Shown: piece after piece, positions 8,124 through 21,137 of the stretch
How positions within the stretch are numbered: position 1 is the first letter of the stretch
Layout: every line of letters starts with the position of its first letter
Assembly: GCF_000350525.1 (NCBI RefSeq)
Contig: NZ_AOCN01000026.1
Span: 62,001-126,000 of the forward strand
Length of the DNA: 64,000 nt
Direction: 5' to 3'
Source: Leucobacter salsicius M1-8
GTDB lineage: Bacteria; Actinomycetota; Actinomycetes; Actinomycetales; Microbacteriaceae
Made by a program: the position numbers and the translations under genes
Notes under the pieces: generated by a model
The model's input: only the letters and a program-made list of their open reading frames with translations
Database searches by the model: none
What the model was told of the DNA's origin: nothing

Positions 8124-8208
8124 GGCGTGGAGCCTACTCCGCCCCGCCGATTCGAAGTCGCGTTCACTCGGCGCGTGCGCTTTCCAGGGAATTCTCCCGC
8201 GTGGGGCG

Positions 8209-8214
8209 TATACT
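8209..8214 (+). promoter_or_regulatory. Probable -10 element of efp-nusB
   Basis: TATACT lies 52 nt before the efp start in the intergenic stretch separating efp from the divergent thioesterase gene. No good -35 is seen at standard spacing. Confidence 0.5.
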
Positions 8215-8266
8215 TGATCGGCGCTCATTTCGCGCATGTACCTTATAGAATCCGGAGAATTACCGC

Positions 8267-8830
8267 ATGGCATCGTCGAACGACATTAAGAACGGCACCG
8301 TTATCAAGGAGGCCGGCCAGCTCTGGAGCGTGGTTGAGTTTCAGCACGTAAAGCCCGGCAAGGGCGGCGCTTTCGTGCGCACCAAGCAGAAGAACGTCGT
8401 CTCGGGCAAGATCATCGACAAGACGTACAACGCCGGTGCAAAGATCGAGACGGCCAATGTTGACCGCCGCGATTTCCAGTACCTCTACCAGGACGGCGCT
8501 GACTTCGTCTTCATGGATCAGACGGACTACGACCAGATCTCCGTGTCGCCCACCGTGGTCGGCGACGCCTCGAAGTTCATGCTCGAGAACCAGAAGGTGC
8601 AGATCGCGCTGCACGACGGCGAGCCCCTTTACGTCGAAATGCCCGCTTCAGTTGTGCTCGAGGTGACCTACACCGAGCCCGGCCTTCAGGGTGACCGCTC
8701 CACCGGCGGCACCAAGCCCGCGACGGTTGAGACCGGCGCAGAGATTCAGGTGCCCCTCTTCCTGAACACCGGCACCAAGGTCAAGGTCGACACCCGCACG
8801 GGTGAGTACCTCGGCCGCGTGAACGACTAA
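8267..8830 (+). CDS. efp: Elongation factor P
   Basis: A 187-residue EF-P, which binds stalled ribosomes and promotes peptide bond formation at polyproline motifs. The N-terminal KOW-like domain carries [13 protein letters not shown], in which the loop lysine (the modified residue in some bacteria) is present. The OB-fold C-terminus ends with [28 protein letters not shown], the family signature. Length is standard. A GGAGAA ribosome site lies 8 nt before the ATG. nusB follows after 5 nt, so the two are co-transcribed. No modification gene is visible nearby, consistent with the unmodified EF-P reported in some actinobacteria. Confidence 0.97.
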   Translation: MASSNDIKNGTVIKEAGQLWSVVEFQHVKPGKGGAFVRTKQKNVVSGKIIDKTYNAGAKIETANVDRRDFQYLYQDGADFVFMDQTDYDQISVSPTVVGDASKFMLENQKVQIALHDGEPLYVEMPASVVLEVTYTEPGLQGDRSTGGTKPATVETGAEIQVPLFLNTGTKVKVDTRTGEYLGRVND

Positions 8831-8835
8831 CCCCG

Positions 8836-9249
8836 GTGTCGGCACGTACCAAGGCGCGCAAGCGCGCCCTTGACATGCTGTTTCAGGCGGATGTGCGCGA
8901 TGAGCCCGTCGCAATCATCGTTGCCTCGGAGGCCCAGCGGGCCTCTAGTGAGCCCGACCGTGCAGCTTCGTGGCTGTATGCACGGGAGATCGTGGATGGT
9001 GTCACCGATCATCTTGACGAGATCGACGAGCTGATTGTGAGCTACTCGCAGGGCTGGACGATCGATCGAATGCCGCACATCGACCGCGCGCTGCTGCGCA
9101 TCGCGTCGTGGGAGCTTCTCTTTAACGACGAGGTTCCCGCGGCGGTCGCGATCGACGAGGCGATCGAGCTGGCGAAGGAGTATTCCACGGAGGACTCCAG
9201 CCGCTTTGTCAACGGTGTACTCGGCAAGATCGCCGACCACGCCAAGTAG
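8836..9249 (+). CDS. nusB: Transcription antitermination factor NusB
   Basis: A 137-residue NusB, which with NusE binds boxA RNA in rRNA operons to permit antitermination. It begins at a GTG giving MSARTKARKRALDMLFQADVR, continues with SYSQGWTIDRMPHIDRALLRIASWELLF, and ends EYSTEDSSRFVNGVLGKIADH, all typical of the all-helical family. It is 5 nt downstream of efp and is followed by a strong terminator, so efp-nusB is a closed two-gene unit. Confidence 0.95.
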   Translation: MSARTKARKRALDMLFQADVRDEPVAIIVASEAQRASSEPDRAASWLYAREIVDGVTDHLDEIDELIVSYSQGWTIDRMPHIDRALLRIASWELLFNDEVPAAVAIDEAIELAKEYSTEDSSRFVNGVLGKIADHAK

Positions 9250-9287
9250 GTAGCGCCGGGATCTGCGAGGATCACGACGGCATGCAT

Positions 9288-9321
9288 AAAGGGTCCGCAC
9301 TCATTGAGTGCGGACCCTTTT
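9288..9321 (+). terminator. Strong terminator after efp-nusB
   Basis: A perfect 15-bp stem, AAAGGGTCCGCACTC and GAGTGCGGACCCTTT, closes a 3-nt loop and ends in TTTT. It separates efp-nusB from the pyrimidine operon. Confidence 0.9.
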
Positions 9322-9407
9322 GTGTCTCACGCCTTGCAGTGCGTGCCTGAGAAACGGATTCGGGGGAGCAGAGGGGTGTCTCGGCGCATATTGCCCGTGT
9401 CATGCGC

Positions 9408-9473
9408 TATACTTATCTGGTTACAGCTTTTCTTTAAGGACCGTCCCGTGAGGCGGAGAAGGGGGGCTCGAAT
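9408..9473 (+). promoter_or_regulatory. pyr operon promoter and PyrR-binding leader
   Basis: A TATACT -10 hexamer at 9408-9413 starts a leader of about 55 nt. The leader contains CCG at 9441-9443 and CGG at 9454-9456 closing a loop of TCCCGTGAGG, which matches the CCnGnGAGG core recognised by PyrR. The lower stem would pair the upstream TTTTCT with AGAAGG, which is the ribosome binding site of pyrR. PyrR with UMP bound here would hide the Shine-Dalgarno. PyrR-dependent translational repression of this kind is known in Mycobacterium smegmatis. There is no terminator hairpin, so translational control is more likely than attenuation. Confidence 0.7.
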
Positions 9474-10037
9474 ATGGGTACGCGAACTGTGCTGGAAAGC
9501 GCTGACATCTCGCGGGCGCTGACTCGAATCTCGCACGAAATCATTGAGGCCAACAAGGGTGTTGACGGCCTCGTGTTGGTGGGGATTCCCACGCGAGGTA
9601 GTCTCCTGGCTCAGCGCATTGCGGCCATCATCTCTCGCATCTCGGGCACCGATATTCCCGCGTGCAGCCTCGACGTCACGATGTACCGTGATGATCTCGC
9701 GAGCAAGCCCACGCTGACGCCGCAGCCCACCGATATGCCGGTGGCCGGCATCGACGACGCTACCGTTGTGCTGGTTGACGACGTGCTGTACTCAGGACGC
9801 ACCGTGCGCGCCGCCCTCGACGCCCTGCGCGATCACGGCCGCCCACGCGCTGTGCGCCTCGCGGCGCTGATCGACCGCGGCCATCGCGAGCTTCCCATCC
9901 GCGCCGACTACATCGGCAAGAACCTGCCGAGCGCAAAGCACGAGCGAATCTCGGTACGCCTGACCGAGCACGACGGCGTCGATGAAGTCACCATCTCTTC
10001 CGAGGACGAAGCGCACACCCTGGGGGCCACCGCGTGA
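9474..10037 (+). CDS. pyrR: Bifunctional pyr operon regulator / uracil phosphoribosyltransferase
   Basis: A 187-residue PyrR. It binds UMP and the pyr mRNA to shut down pyrimidine genes, and has uracil phosphoribosyltransferase activity. The PRPP-binding loop [21 protein letters not shown] near residue 100 is intact, as are the substrate-loop segments [13 protein letters not shown] and DVTMYRDDL. It is the first gene of the pyr operon, overlaps pyrB by 4 nt (GTGA), and probably represses its own translation through the leader at 9441-9473. Confidence 0.95.
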   Translation: MGTRTVLESADISRALTRISHEIIEANKGVDGLVLVGIPTRGSLLAQRIAAIISRISGTDIPACSLDVTMYRDDLASKPTLTPQPTDMPVAGIDDATVVLVDDVLYSGRTVRAALDALRDHGRPRAVRLAALIDRGHRELPIRADYIGKNLPSAKHERISVRLTEHDGVDEVTISSEDEAHTLGATA

Positions 10038-10990
10038 GGCACTTGCTCGACACCCGCACGCTCAGCCGTGACGATGCGATTCTGATTCTCGACACCGCCG
10101 AGGACATGTCCGCGACCCAACAGCGTGAGGTCAAGAAGCTCCCCACGCTGCGCGGCAAGTCAGTCGTCAACCTCTTCTTCGAGGACTCGACCCGCACCCG
10201 CATCTCGTTCGAGGCCGCAGCGAAACGCCTCAGCGCCGACGTCATTAACTTCAGCGCCAAGGGCTCCTCGGTATCGAAGGGCGAAAGCCTGAAGGACACC
10301 GCACAGACCCTCCAAGCGATCGGCGCTGATGGCGTTGTGATCCGGCACCCCGCCTCGGGAGCGCCCGCGCGCCTCGCGAGCAGCGAGTGGATCGATGCCG
10401 GCGTGCTGAACGCCGGTGACGGTACTCACGAGCATCCCACGCAGGCGCTGCTCGACGCGTTCACCATGCGCCGCCGGATTCACGGCGAGGCGAGCCGCGG
10501 GCGCGGTCTCGACGGGGTTTCCGTCGTGATCGTGGGCGACATCGCCCATTCGCGCGTGGCCCGCTCGAACCTGTGGTTGCTTGGCACGCTGGGCGCCCGC
10601 GTCAGCTTCGTGGCACCCGAAACGCTACTGCCGTTCGGCGCGCGCGGTTGGCCCGTCGAGATCTACCACTCGCTTGACGAAGCCCTGCGCATCGAGCAGC
10701 CCGATGTCGTCATGATGCTGCGCATCCAGACGGAGCGGATGCATGCCGCCTTCTTCCCGAACGAACGCGAGTACGCCCGCAATTGGGGCCTCGACAACGC
10801 CCGCCTCGCGCGCCTGACGGACACCGCGATCGTGATGCACCCCGGGCCGATGAACCGCGGCCTCGAAATTTCTTCCGCCGCCGCCGATTCCCCGCGCTCG
10901 ACCGTGCTTGAGCAGGTCGCGAACGGTGTCTCGGTGCGCATGGCTGCCCTATACCTACTTCTATCTGGAGAGCGAGGATCCGCCGCATGA
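10034..10990 (+). CDS. pyrB: Aspartate carbamoyltransferase catalytic chain
   Basis: A 318-residue catalytic chain that condenses carbamoyl phosphate with aspartate, the committed step of pyrimidine synthesis. The carbamoyl phosphate motif [19 protein letters not shown] is near residue 50 and [17 protein letters not shown] near 135. [13 protein letters not shown] and [13 protein letters not shown] form the aspartate site. The GTG start overlaps pyrR, and the stop overlaps pyrC by 4 nt. No pyrI regulatory chain is present, as is usual in actinobacteria. Confidence 0.96.
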   Translation: MRHLLDTRTLSRDDAILILDTAEDMSATQQREVKKLPTLRGKSVVNLFFEDSTRTRISFEAAAKRLSADVINFSAKGSSVSKGESLKDTAQTLQAIGADGVVIRHPASGAPARLASSEWIDAGVLNAGDGTHEHPTQALLDAFTMRRRIHGEASRGRGLDGVSVVIVGDIAHSRVARSNLWLLGTLGARVSFVAPETLLPFGARGWPVEIYHSLDEALRIEQPDVVMMLRIQTERMHAAFFPNEREYARNWGLDNARLARLTDTAIVMHPGPMNRGLEISSAAADSPRSTVLEQVANGVSVRMAALYLLLSGERGSAA

Positions 10991-12387
10991 ACGCTGCAGC
11001 ACCCACCAACCCCGACCTGCTGATTCGCGGCGTACGCGTCGCCGCAGAGCTCACCGAGCGCACCGCGGGCGCCGATGTGGCCCTGACCGGGGCCCCGGTT
11101 GACCTGCGCATCGTCGACGGCATCATCGCCGAGCGCGGCACGGGCCTCGAGGCACGCGGCGAACGCGAGATCGATGGCGCGGGCCTCGTCGCGATGACCG
11201 GTCTCGTCGACCTGCACACCCACCTGCGCGAGCCCGGGTTCGAGCAGTCCGAGACCGTGCTCACCGGATCGCGTGCCGCCGCCGCTGGCGGCTTCACGAC
11301 CGTCTTCGCGATGGCCAACACGCTCCCCGTGCAGGACACAGCGGGTGTCGTTGAGCAGGTCCAGGCACTGGGCGACGCGGCCGGCTACGCCACCGTGCGC
11401 CCCATCGGCGCCGTGACCGAGGACCTCGCAGGCTCCAAGCTTTCCGAGATCGGCGCCATGGCGCAGTCGCGCGCCGCGGTGCGCGTCTTCTCCGACGACG
11501 GTAAGTGCGTGCACGACGCGCTGCTGATGCGCCGCGCACTCGAGTACGTCAAGACGTTTGACGGCGTCGTCGCACAGCACGCGCAGGATCCGCGCCTCAC
11601 CGAGGACGCACAGATGAATGAGGGCGCACTGTCGAGCGAGCTCGGCCTCAAGGGCTGGCCCGCCGTCGCCGAGGAGTCCATCATCGCGCGCGACGTGCTG
11701 CTCGCTGAGCACACCGGCTCGCGGCTGCACATCTGCCACCTCTCGACCGCCGGTTCGGTCGAGGTCGTGCGCTGGGCGAAGGCTCGCGGCATCAACGTCA
11801 CGGCAGAGGTGACACCGCACCACCTGATCCTCACCGAGGATCTCGCACGCAGCTACGACCCCCGCTACAAGGTCAACCCCCCGCTGCGTCGTGAGGAGGA
11901 CGTGCACGCGCTGCGTCGCGCCGTCGCCGAGGGGGTCATCGACATCGTCGCGACCGACCACGCGCCGCACCCCACCGAGGCCAAGGAATGCGAGTGGGCC
12001 GCCGCCGCGTTCGGCATGGTCGGCCTGGAATCGGCGCTGCCGATCGCGCTGCTCACCCTGGTGCGCGAGGGGCACTCAAGCTTCGCCGAGGTTGAGCAGC
12101 TGCTGTCGCAGCGCCCCGCCGAGATCGGTCGACTCGAGGGTCATCCCGAGACGCTCGAGGTGGGTCAGCCCGCAGACATCGTGCTGTTCGATCCCGCGGG
12201 CTCGAGCGAGTTCGACGTGGCTCGCCTTGAGGGTCTCAGCGTGAACTCGCCCTTCCTCGGCATGGAGCTGCCCGGACGCGTGGCCTACACGGTGCGCCGC
12301 GGCTACCTCACCTGCGACGGCGGAGTGCTCGTCGCTCCCGAGACCGTGGCCGAGGCCGCTCGGGCCGCGGGGGCGGTGCAGGCGTGA
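10987..12387 (+). CDS. pyrC: Dihydroorotase
   Basis: A 466-residue type I dihydroorotase that cyclises carbamoyl aspartate to dihydroorotate. Metal ligands are visible in [14 protein letters not shown] (HxH), the histidines in VVAQHAQD and [14 protein letters not shown], and the catalytic [16 protein letters not shown]. The segment [19 protein letters not shown] is the typical C-terminal end. It overlaps pyrB and the next gene by 4 nt each, so translation is coupled through the operon. Confidence 0.96.
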   Translation: MNAAAPTNPDLLIRGVRVAAELTERTAGADVALTGAPVDLRIVDGIIAERGTGLEARGEREIDGAGLVAMTGLVDLHTHLREPGFEQSETVLTGSRAAAAGGFTTVFAMANTLPVQDTAGVVEQVQALGDAAGYATVRPIGAVTEDLAGSKLSEIGAMAQSRAAVRVFSDDGKCVHDALLMRRALEYVKTFDGVVAQHAQDPRLTEDAQMNEGALSSELGLKGWPAVAEESIIARDVLLAEHTGSRLHICHLSTAGSVEVVRWAKARGINVTAEVTPHHLILTEDLARSYDPRYKVNPPLRREEDVHALRRAVAEGVIDIVATDHAPHPTEAKECEWAAAAFGMVGLESALPIALLTLVREGHSSFAEVEQLLSQRPAEIGRLEGHPETLEVGQPADIVLFDPAGSSEFDVARLEGLSVNSPFLGMELPGRVAYTVRRGYLTCDGGVLVAPETVAEAARAAGAVQA

Positions 12388-12869
12388 GCCGCACCGGTTT
12401 TGCCATCCTGATGGTGGGGATTGCGGTCGCGATCCTCGCCCTCATGTGGCTGGGTTGGCGCGGCCGCGCGAGGCGCGACTCGGGCATCGTGCTCGCGGCG
12501 CAGGTCCTCGCGGGTGCAGCACTCGCCGAGTTCACGGGCGTGCAGTACGTTTCGACCACGCCGCTGGGCCGCCCGCTCGAGCGCGTTGCGATCCCGGGGC
12601 TGCGCTACAAGGGACTCGCCGCACTGTCGGTGCGTACCGATGGCGTGGAGATCGCAGTGACGGGCGAGACGCCCGTGACGATCCCCGCTGCAGCCCTGCT
12701 GGGCACGTCGCGCGCGAGCGGTCGGGTCGGCAAGGCAGTCGAGTCGGGCGGACTCGCGGTGCTCGAATGGCAGAGCACCGAGGGCCAAGCGTTTGAATCG
12801 GGCTTCCGCTTCGCGGCGCCCAGCCAGCAGGCTGAGTTCGAGGCCGCAGTGGCCCAGCTCACCACTTAA
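12384..12869 (+). CDS. Membrane-anchored PH-like domain protein of the pyr operon
   Basis: A 161-residue protein with one N-terminal membrane helix (GFAILMVGIAVAILALMWLGW) followed by basic residues, which predicts a cytoplasmic C-terminal domain. That domain is beta-rich (YVSTTPLGRPLERVAIPGLRYKGLAALSVRTDGVEIAV) and resembles the bacterial PH-like proteins found at this place in actinobacterial pyr operons. It starts within the pyrC stop (4-nt overlap). Its function is unknown, but the constant position suggests a link to pyrimidine synthesis or to the membrane-bound dihydroorotate step. Confidence 0.75.
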   Translation: MSRTGFAILMVGIAVAILALMWLGWRGRARRDSGIVLAAQVLAGAALAEFTGVQYVSTTPLGRPLERVAIPGLRYKGLAALSVRTDGVEIAVTGETPVTIPAAALLGTSRASGRVGKAVESGGLAVLEWQSTEGQAFESGFRFAAPSQQAEFEAAVAQLTT

Positions 12870-12940
12870 TCCACCGCACCGGCCGATCAGGCCGCTGCGA
12901 ATGACTCATCACATTTCACAGATACAACTCAGGAGGACGC

Positions 12941-14151
12941 GTGACTACGCAGACGACCGATGTAACGGTGCCCCCAGCTGCTGCTGTGGCTCAGGGCCCC
13001 GCAGTGCTGGTGCTCGAGGACGGCACGCGATACGCTGGCCGCGCTTACGGTGCTACGGGCCAGACGCTGGGCGAGATTGTCTTCTCGACCGGCATGACGG
13101 GCTACCAGGAAACCCTCACTGACCCCTCGTACGCGGGGCAGATCGTCATGATGACGGCGCCGCACATCGGCAACACCGGCGTCAACGATGCCGACAAGGA
13201 ATCACGCAAGATGTGGGCCTCGGGCTTCATCGTGCGCGATCCTGCGCGCCGCATCTCGAACTTCCGCGCCGAGCGTTCGCTCGACGAGGATCTCGTCGCG
13301 GACGGCGTCGTCGGCATCTCGGGTATCGATACCCGCGCTGTGACGCGCCGGATCCGCTCCGCAGGCGCCATGCGCGCCGGCGTGTTCTCGGGCGCGGCCC
13401 TCGAACTCAGCGATGACACGCAGCTCGCGCTCGTCATCGAGCAGGCCGGCATGGAGGGCAAGAACCTCTCTGAGCTCGTCACGACGCCCGAGCGCTACGA
13501 CGTTCCCGTCGCCGAGGGCGTGGACCGGATCGGTACGATCGCCGTGCTCGATCTCGGTATCAAGCGCCAGACGGTGAGCTACCTCGCCGAGCACGGCTTC
13601 GACGTCGCAGTGCTGCCCGCCTCAACGACCATCGCGCAGCTGCGCGAGATTGCCCCCGACGCGGTGTTCTTCTCAAACGGCCCCGGCGACCCCGCCGCAA
13701 GCGGCGCTCAGGTCGAGCTGCTCGCAGAGGTGCTGCGCGACGGCGTGCCCTACTTCGGCATCTGCTTCGGCAACCAGCTGCTCGGCCGTGCCCTCGGCCT
13801 GAACACCTACAAGCTGCCCTTCGGACACCGCGGCATCAACCAGCCCGTGCTCGATAAGCGCACCGGCCAGGTACAGATCACGGCGCAGAACCACGGCTTC
13901 GCCGTCGAGGCTCCCATCGAGGGCGAGTTCGCCTCACCGGCCGGGTTTGGTCGCGTGCAGGTCAGCCACTACAGCCTGAACGACCAGGTGGTGGAGGGGC
14001 TCGAGTGCCTCGACATCCCCGCGTTCTCTGTGCAGTTCCACCCCGAGGCAGCGGCAGGCCCGCACGACGCCTTCTACCTTTTTGAACGCTTTGCAGATTC
14101 GGTTCGCGCGCACCAGCAGCGCGCCAACGCCGGCACCAAGGAGACCATCTA

Positions 14152-14152
<1 letters not shown>
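12941..14152 (+). CDS. carA: Carbamoyl phosphate synthase small (glutaminase) subunit
   Basis: A 403-residue glutaminase subunit that hydrolyses glutamine and passes ammonia to CarB for carbamoyl phosphate used in pyrimidine and arginine synthesis. The N-terminal domain has the typical [26 protein letters not shown]. The class I amidotransferase nucleophile is the Cys in [17 protein letters not shown], and the His/Glu pair lies in [14 protein letters not shown]. The GTG start has a perfect AGGAGG 6 nt upstream. It sits 71 nt after the PH-like gene and overlaps carB by one base (TAATG). Confidence 0.96.
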
Positions 14153-17447
<3,295 letters not shown>

Positions 17448-17448
<1 letters not shown>

Positions 17449-18338
17449 TGACCAACGCATCACCCACGTTCGGGGGGAGGCTCGCCGCGGAATTCGCGGC
17501 GGGCCACCACCTGTGCGCCGGCATTGATCCCCACGAGGCGCTGCTCGCTGACTGGGGCGTGGCCGACGATGCTGCTGGCGCTGAGCGGATGGGCCGTGAC
17601 GTCGTCGCGGCCGCCGCCGGCGTCGCCGCGTGTGTAAAGCCGCAGATCGCCCTGTTCGAACGGTTCGGCTCGGCCGGGTTCGCCGCCCTCGAGCGCGTCT
17701 TTGCCGACGCGCGCGAGGCTGGCCTGCTGGTCGTCGCCGATGTAAAGCGGGGCGACATCGGATCCACGTTTGCGGCTTACGCGAACGCCTGGCTGATGCC
17801 CGGGGCACCGCTCGAGGCCGACGCGATGACGGTGGTCGCCTACCAGGGCTTTGAGAGCCTGGCCGGGGCGTTCACGCACGTCGAGCACCACGGCAAGGGC
17901 CTGTTCGTGCTCGCCGCGACCTCGAACCCCGAGGCGCGCGAGGTGCAGCGAGCAGTGCGCGCCGACGGCCGCACGGTCGCAGCGGCCATGGTCGCTGACG
18001 CCGAGGCATGGAACGGTGCGCACGAGGCCGCACGCACCGCGGCAGGGTCCACTCCCGACGCGGTCGGCTCGATCGGGGTGGTGCTCGGCGCCACCCTCGA
18101 ACTCGCCGACTTCGGCATCGAGACGGGGGAGCGGCCTGCGGGACCCGCACTGCCCGTGCTCGCGCCCGGCTTCGGCCACCAAGGCGCCCGCATCGAGGAT
18201 GCGCACCGCATCTTCGGCGGCATCGGACAGGCGCTGCTGGCGAACGAGTCGCGCAGCATTCTGCGCGGTGGGCCCACGGGCCTCGCGATCCGGATCGAAG
18301 AGCGAGCCGCCGCAATTCGCACCGCGCTCGAACAGTAA
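17448..18338 (+). CDS. pyrF: Orotidine 5'-phosphate decarboxylase (type 2)
   Basis: About 296 residues, the longer type 2 OMP decarboxylase found in actinobacteria, which makes UMP from OMP. The catalytic Asp-Lys-Asp cluster is in LVVADVKRGDIGSTFAAYANAWL; other pieces are CVKPQIALFERFG and VLAPGFGHQGA near the phosphate site. The ATG at 17448 overlaps the carB stop; an in-frame GTG three bases earlier is an alternative. It is the last gene of the operon and is followed by a terminator. pyrD and pyrE are not in this window. Confidence 0.95.
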
Positions 18339-18370
18339 CGCCTCGCGCGTCCAGTAACTCCGCAGCACCA

Positions 18371-18410
18371 AACGCTCGGTGGGCAGCCTTGGCTGCCCAC
18401 CGAGCGTTTT
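18371..18410 (+). terminator. Terminator of the pyr operon
   Basis: A perfect 18-bp inverted repeat, AACGCTCGGTGGGCAGCC and its complement, has a 2-nt centre and ends in TTTT. It closes the pyr operon before the gmk fusion gene. Confidence 0.9.
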
Positions 18411-18486
18411 GCATTTGCTGAAAGCGACGTGCCCGTCTCGCGGGTAATGTGGCCTGACCGGGCAGAATGAGGGTATCGTGGGGATA

Positions 18487-19413
18487 ATGAGCGAGAAGAT
18501 GCACTCGGGTGCTCACCCGATGCCTACAGTTGATCGGGCGGCCGCAAGCCGTGCCGCAGTCGCGGCCCGTCAGGCCCGCGCCGAACTCAAGCGCAAGCTG
18601 CGCAGCGGTGAGATTACCCCGCTGCGCGTGCTCGAGCAGTCTCTCGTGCCGAGCAGCGCTGCGGCGACGCTTCGCATTACCGACTTCCTGCTATCGTTCC
18701 CCGCGATTGGTGAGGTGAAAGCCGACCGCGTGCGACGCGAGCTTGAGATCTCTGAGAAGAAGCGCCTGGGCGGCCTCGGCAAGCTGCAGCGTGACCGGCT
18801 GACCGATTTCGTGCGGGACCGCATGGGCGTGGCAGATCAGGGCGCTCGTCCGCCCCTCACCGTGCTCGCCGGGCCCACGGCCGTAGGCAAGGGCACGGTC
18901 GTCAGCTACATTCGCGAGCACTTCCCTGAGGTGCGACTGTCAGTGTCGGCGACGACCCGGGACCCCCGCCCCGGCGAGGTCGACGGCTCGCACTACTACT
19001 TTGTCGATGAGGAGCGCTTCGACCGCATGCTCGCGAGCGGCGACCTACTCGAGTGGGCCACCGTGCACAACAAGTACCGCTACGGTACGCCGCGCGGCCC
19101 CGTGGTCGAATCTGCTGAGCGCGGTGAACTGATGCTGCTCGAGATCGACCTCCAGGGCGCCCGCCAGGTACGCGCGAGCATGCCCGAGGCCAAGCTCGTG
19201 TTCCTCGCCCCGCCCAGCTGGGACGAGCTGGTGAATCGGCTGGTTGGCCGCGGCACCGAAGACGAAGAGGAGCGCGCGCGCCGGCTCGAAACCGCAAAGG
19301 TGGAGCTGGCGGCAGCAGAAGAGTTTGACGAGATCATCGTGAATGATGAGGTTCCCCGCGCGGCCGAGCAACTGCTCGCCGTGATGCGTGGCGAGCGGAA
19401 CGCGAGCGCATGA
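18487..19413 (+). CDS. gmk: Actinobacterial IHF (mIHF)-guanylate kinase fusion
   Basis: A 308-residue protein with two domains. Residues ~10-110 match actinobacterial integration host factor: [20 protein letters not shown], then [27 protein letters not shown] (helix-two-turn-helix) and [15 protein letters not shown]. From ~120 a complete guanylate kinase follows, with P-loop [38 protein letters not shown] and [15 protein letters not shown]. In mycobacteria mihF and gmk are separate neighbours; here they share one frame. The ATG at 18487 has a TATCGT hexamer 7 nt upstream, so I prefer it to the GTG at 18478. It would couple DNA binding with GMP-to-GDP phosphorylation. Confidence 0.92.
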   Translation: MSEKMHSGAHPMPTVDRAAASRAAVAARQARAELKRKLRSGEITPLRVLEQSLVPSSAAATLRITDFLLSFPAIGEVKADRVRRELEISEKKRLGGLGKLQRDRLTDFVRDRMGVADQGARPPLTVLAGPTAVGKGTVVSYIREHFPEVRLSVSATTRDPRPGEVDGSHYYFVDEERFDRMLASGDLLEWATVHNKYRYGTPRGPVVESAERGELMLLEIDLQGARQVRASMPEAKLVFLAPPSWDELVNRLVGRGTEDEEERARRLETAKVELAAAEEFDEIIVNDEVPRAAEQLLAVMRGERNASA

Positions 19414-20420
19414 CCCTCCTACCCCAGATGCACGCCGCGCTCGCTCTGATCGGCGCAACGGCGGGTTCGGCCGATCAGGTGGAGCTTGATCCGCAGCAGT
19501 TCTGGGGCATCCCCGTCGCCCTCGTTGGTGCGGTGTTCCTCGCATTCGGTGCCCAGTATCAATCACGCGGCCTGAACAAGGTCGAGCGGCTCACGGGCCA
19601 AAGCGCTGGCTCGGGGCTTTCGCTGCGGCACATATTGAAGCTTGTGGCGCGCCCATCATGGTTGATTGGCACGATCCTCCTCGGCCTCGCCGTCGTCTTT
19701 CAAATCGGCTCGCTGTCGCTGTCGCCACTCATCGTGGTGCAGCCCATTGGCGTCGTGGGGCTCGTCATCACCTCGGTGCTGAACTCCCGTCTCAGCGGAG
19801 TAAAGCTGGGCAAGCGCGCCCGCGCCTCGATCGCCATGTGCGTGGCCGGCATCGTCGCGTTCGTGACCATTGCTGCATTCAGCGCCGCCGATCGGCCCGT
19901 CACCGACCAGAAGCTCATCACGATTCTCGTGTTGTTTGGCATCGTGTTTCTCGCGACGGTGGTCACGCTGATTGCCCTGCGCCACCGCGCAATCGCGCTG
20001 CTCTACATCGTGGGGGCGGGCGTGCTCTACGGCTTCGTAGCAACCTTCGCGAAGGCTGTCATTGGGCGCATGCAGCAGGGCGAGTTCGACTGGCTCACCT
20101 GGGTGTGTGTGCTCGCACTCGTGTCGGGCGCCCTGGTGGGCATGGTCTACGTGCAGAACGCCTACTCTTCGGGGCCGCCCGATCTGGTGGTCGCGGGGCT
20201 CACCGTCATCGACCCGCTCGTCGCGGTGCTCATCGGCATCGTGGTGCTGAACGAGGCCGCCGGAGCCTCGGGCTGGGCCATCCTCGGATTCGTGCTCTCG
20301 GGCATTGTCGCGGTCATCGGTGTGGTGGGGCTCGCAAAATTTCACCCGCAGACCGGCCAGTCGGTGCTGGTGGACGAGCACGCAGAGAACTCACGCAGCT
20401 CGGACACGGCTGGCAGCTGA
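19410..20420 (+). CDS. DMT superfamily transporter
   Basis: A 336-residue integral membrane protein with about nine to ten hydrophobic helices, from [20 protein letters not shown] through [20 protein letters not shown]. It resembles the DMT/EamA-like and NIPA-like carriers common beside gmk in Microbacteriaceae. The repeated segments [21 protein letters not shown] and [25 protein letters not shown] are the duplicated EamA-type halves. The substrate is not evident. It overlaps the gmk stop by 4 nt, so it is coupled to it, and it ends 8 nt from the convergent glycosylase gene. Confidence 0.8.
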   Translation: MTLLPQMHAALALIGATAGSADQVELDPQQFWGIPVALVGAVFLAFGAQYQSRGLNKVERLTGQSAGSGLSLRHILKLVARPSWLIGTILLGLAVVFQIGSLSLSPLIVVQPIGVVGLVITSVLNSRLSGVKLGKRARASIAMCVAGIVAFVTIAAFSAADRPVTDQKLITILVLFGIVFLATVVTLIALRHRAIALLYIVGAGVLYGFVATFAKAVIGRMQQGEFDWLTWVCVLALVSGALVGMVYVQNAYSSGPPDLVVAGLTVIDPLVAVLIGIVVLNEAAGASGWAILGFVLSGIVAVIGVVGLAKFHPQTGQSVLVDEHAENSRSSDTAGS

Positions 20421-20428
20421 GCCTGCAG

Positions 20429-21097
20429 TTAGGCTCGTGGCGCCCCGCGGCCGGGCCGAAAGGCCGACACCGTGGGTTCGTGCGCGATCCAGAATCGCCA
20501 CGGAAATGCCGGGCCGCCAGCTTCGCCCGCGACTCCGACGCGGGGCCCGGATTGAATACTCGTGAGATCGAAACTCGCAGTTCGCGGATCCACGCGAAAT
20601 GGGGGCGCGAACAGGTCGAGCCCGTCGTGGGTCTCGCGCGCGAGACCCAGGGCCGCGGCAACGTTGCCCGGGCCGCGAGCCAGCATGCGCGCGCTGATGG
20701 CGGGCGCATCGGGATCCGGATCGTGCGTGCCGCGCCGCTTGCGGTGGCGTCGCGCCTCAGCAAGCACTGCCCCGTCGATGATCTCGCCCGAGCGAATCAG
20801 GACGCCCGAGGCGACATCTTCGGGGGAGCAGACCATGTTGATCGCATGGTGCATGCCGTAGCTGAAGTAAACGTAGGCGTGGCCGGGTGGGCCGAACATA
20901 GACCCGTTGCGGTCGGTGCGCGCCCGGCGCGCGTGGGAGCCGGGGTCGTAGGGGCCGGGGGCCCCGAGGCCGTGGTACGCCTCCACCTCGGTGATGCGGA
21001 GCGTCACCGAACCAGCCTCGGACTCGACGGTCAGCTGCGCGCCGAGCAGCCGGGGCGCCACTTCGAGAGCCGGGGGAAGAAAGAACGCGCGATCCAC
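20429..21097 (-). CDS. DNA-3-methyladenine glycosylase (AAG/MPG type)
   Basis: A 222-residue base-excision repair enzyme that removes alkylated purines. The catalytic Glu and context RITEVEAYHG are present, followed by SHARRARTDRNGSMFGPPGHAYVYFSYGMHHAINMVC (intercalating Tyr and substrate pocket) and ARGPGNVAAALGL. It begins at a GTG. It shares a short intergenic region with the divergent membrane protein gene and is convergent with the DMT transporter. Confidence 0.93.
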   Translation of the reverse strand: MDRAFFLPPALEVAPRLLGAQLTVESEAGSVTLRITEVEAYHGLGAPGPYDPGSHARRARTDRNGSMFGPPGHAYVYFSYGMHHAINMVCSPEDVASGVLIRSGEIIDGAVLAEARRHRKRRGTHDPDPDAPAISARMLARGPGNVAAALGLARETHDGLDLFAPPFRVDPRTASFDLTSIQSGPRVGVAGEAGGPAFPWRFWIAHEPTVSAFRPGRGAPRA

Positions 21098-21137
21098 CTC
21101 TCCAGTGTGTCACTGTTGCGCGGAGTACAGTGAGAAC

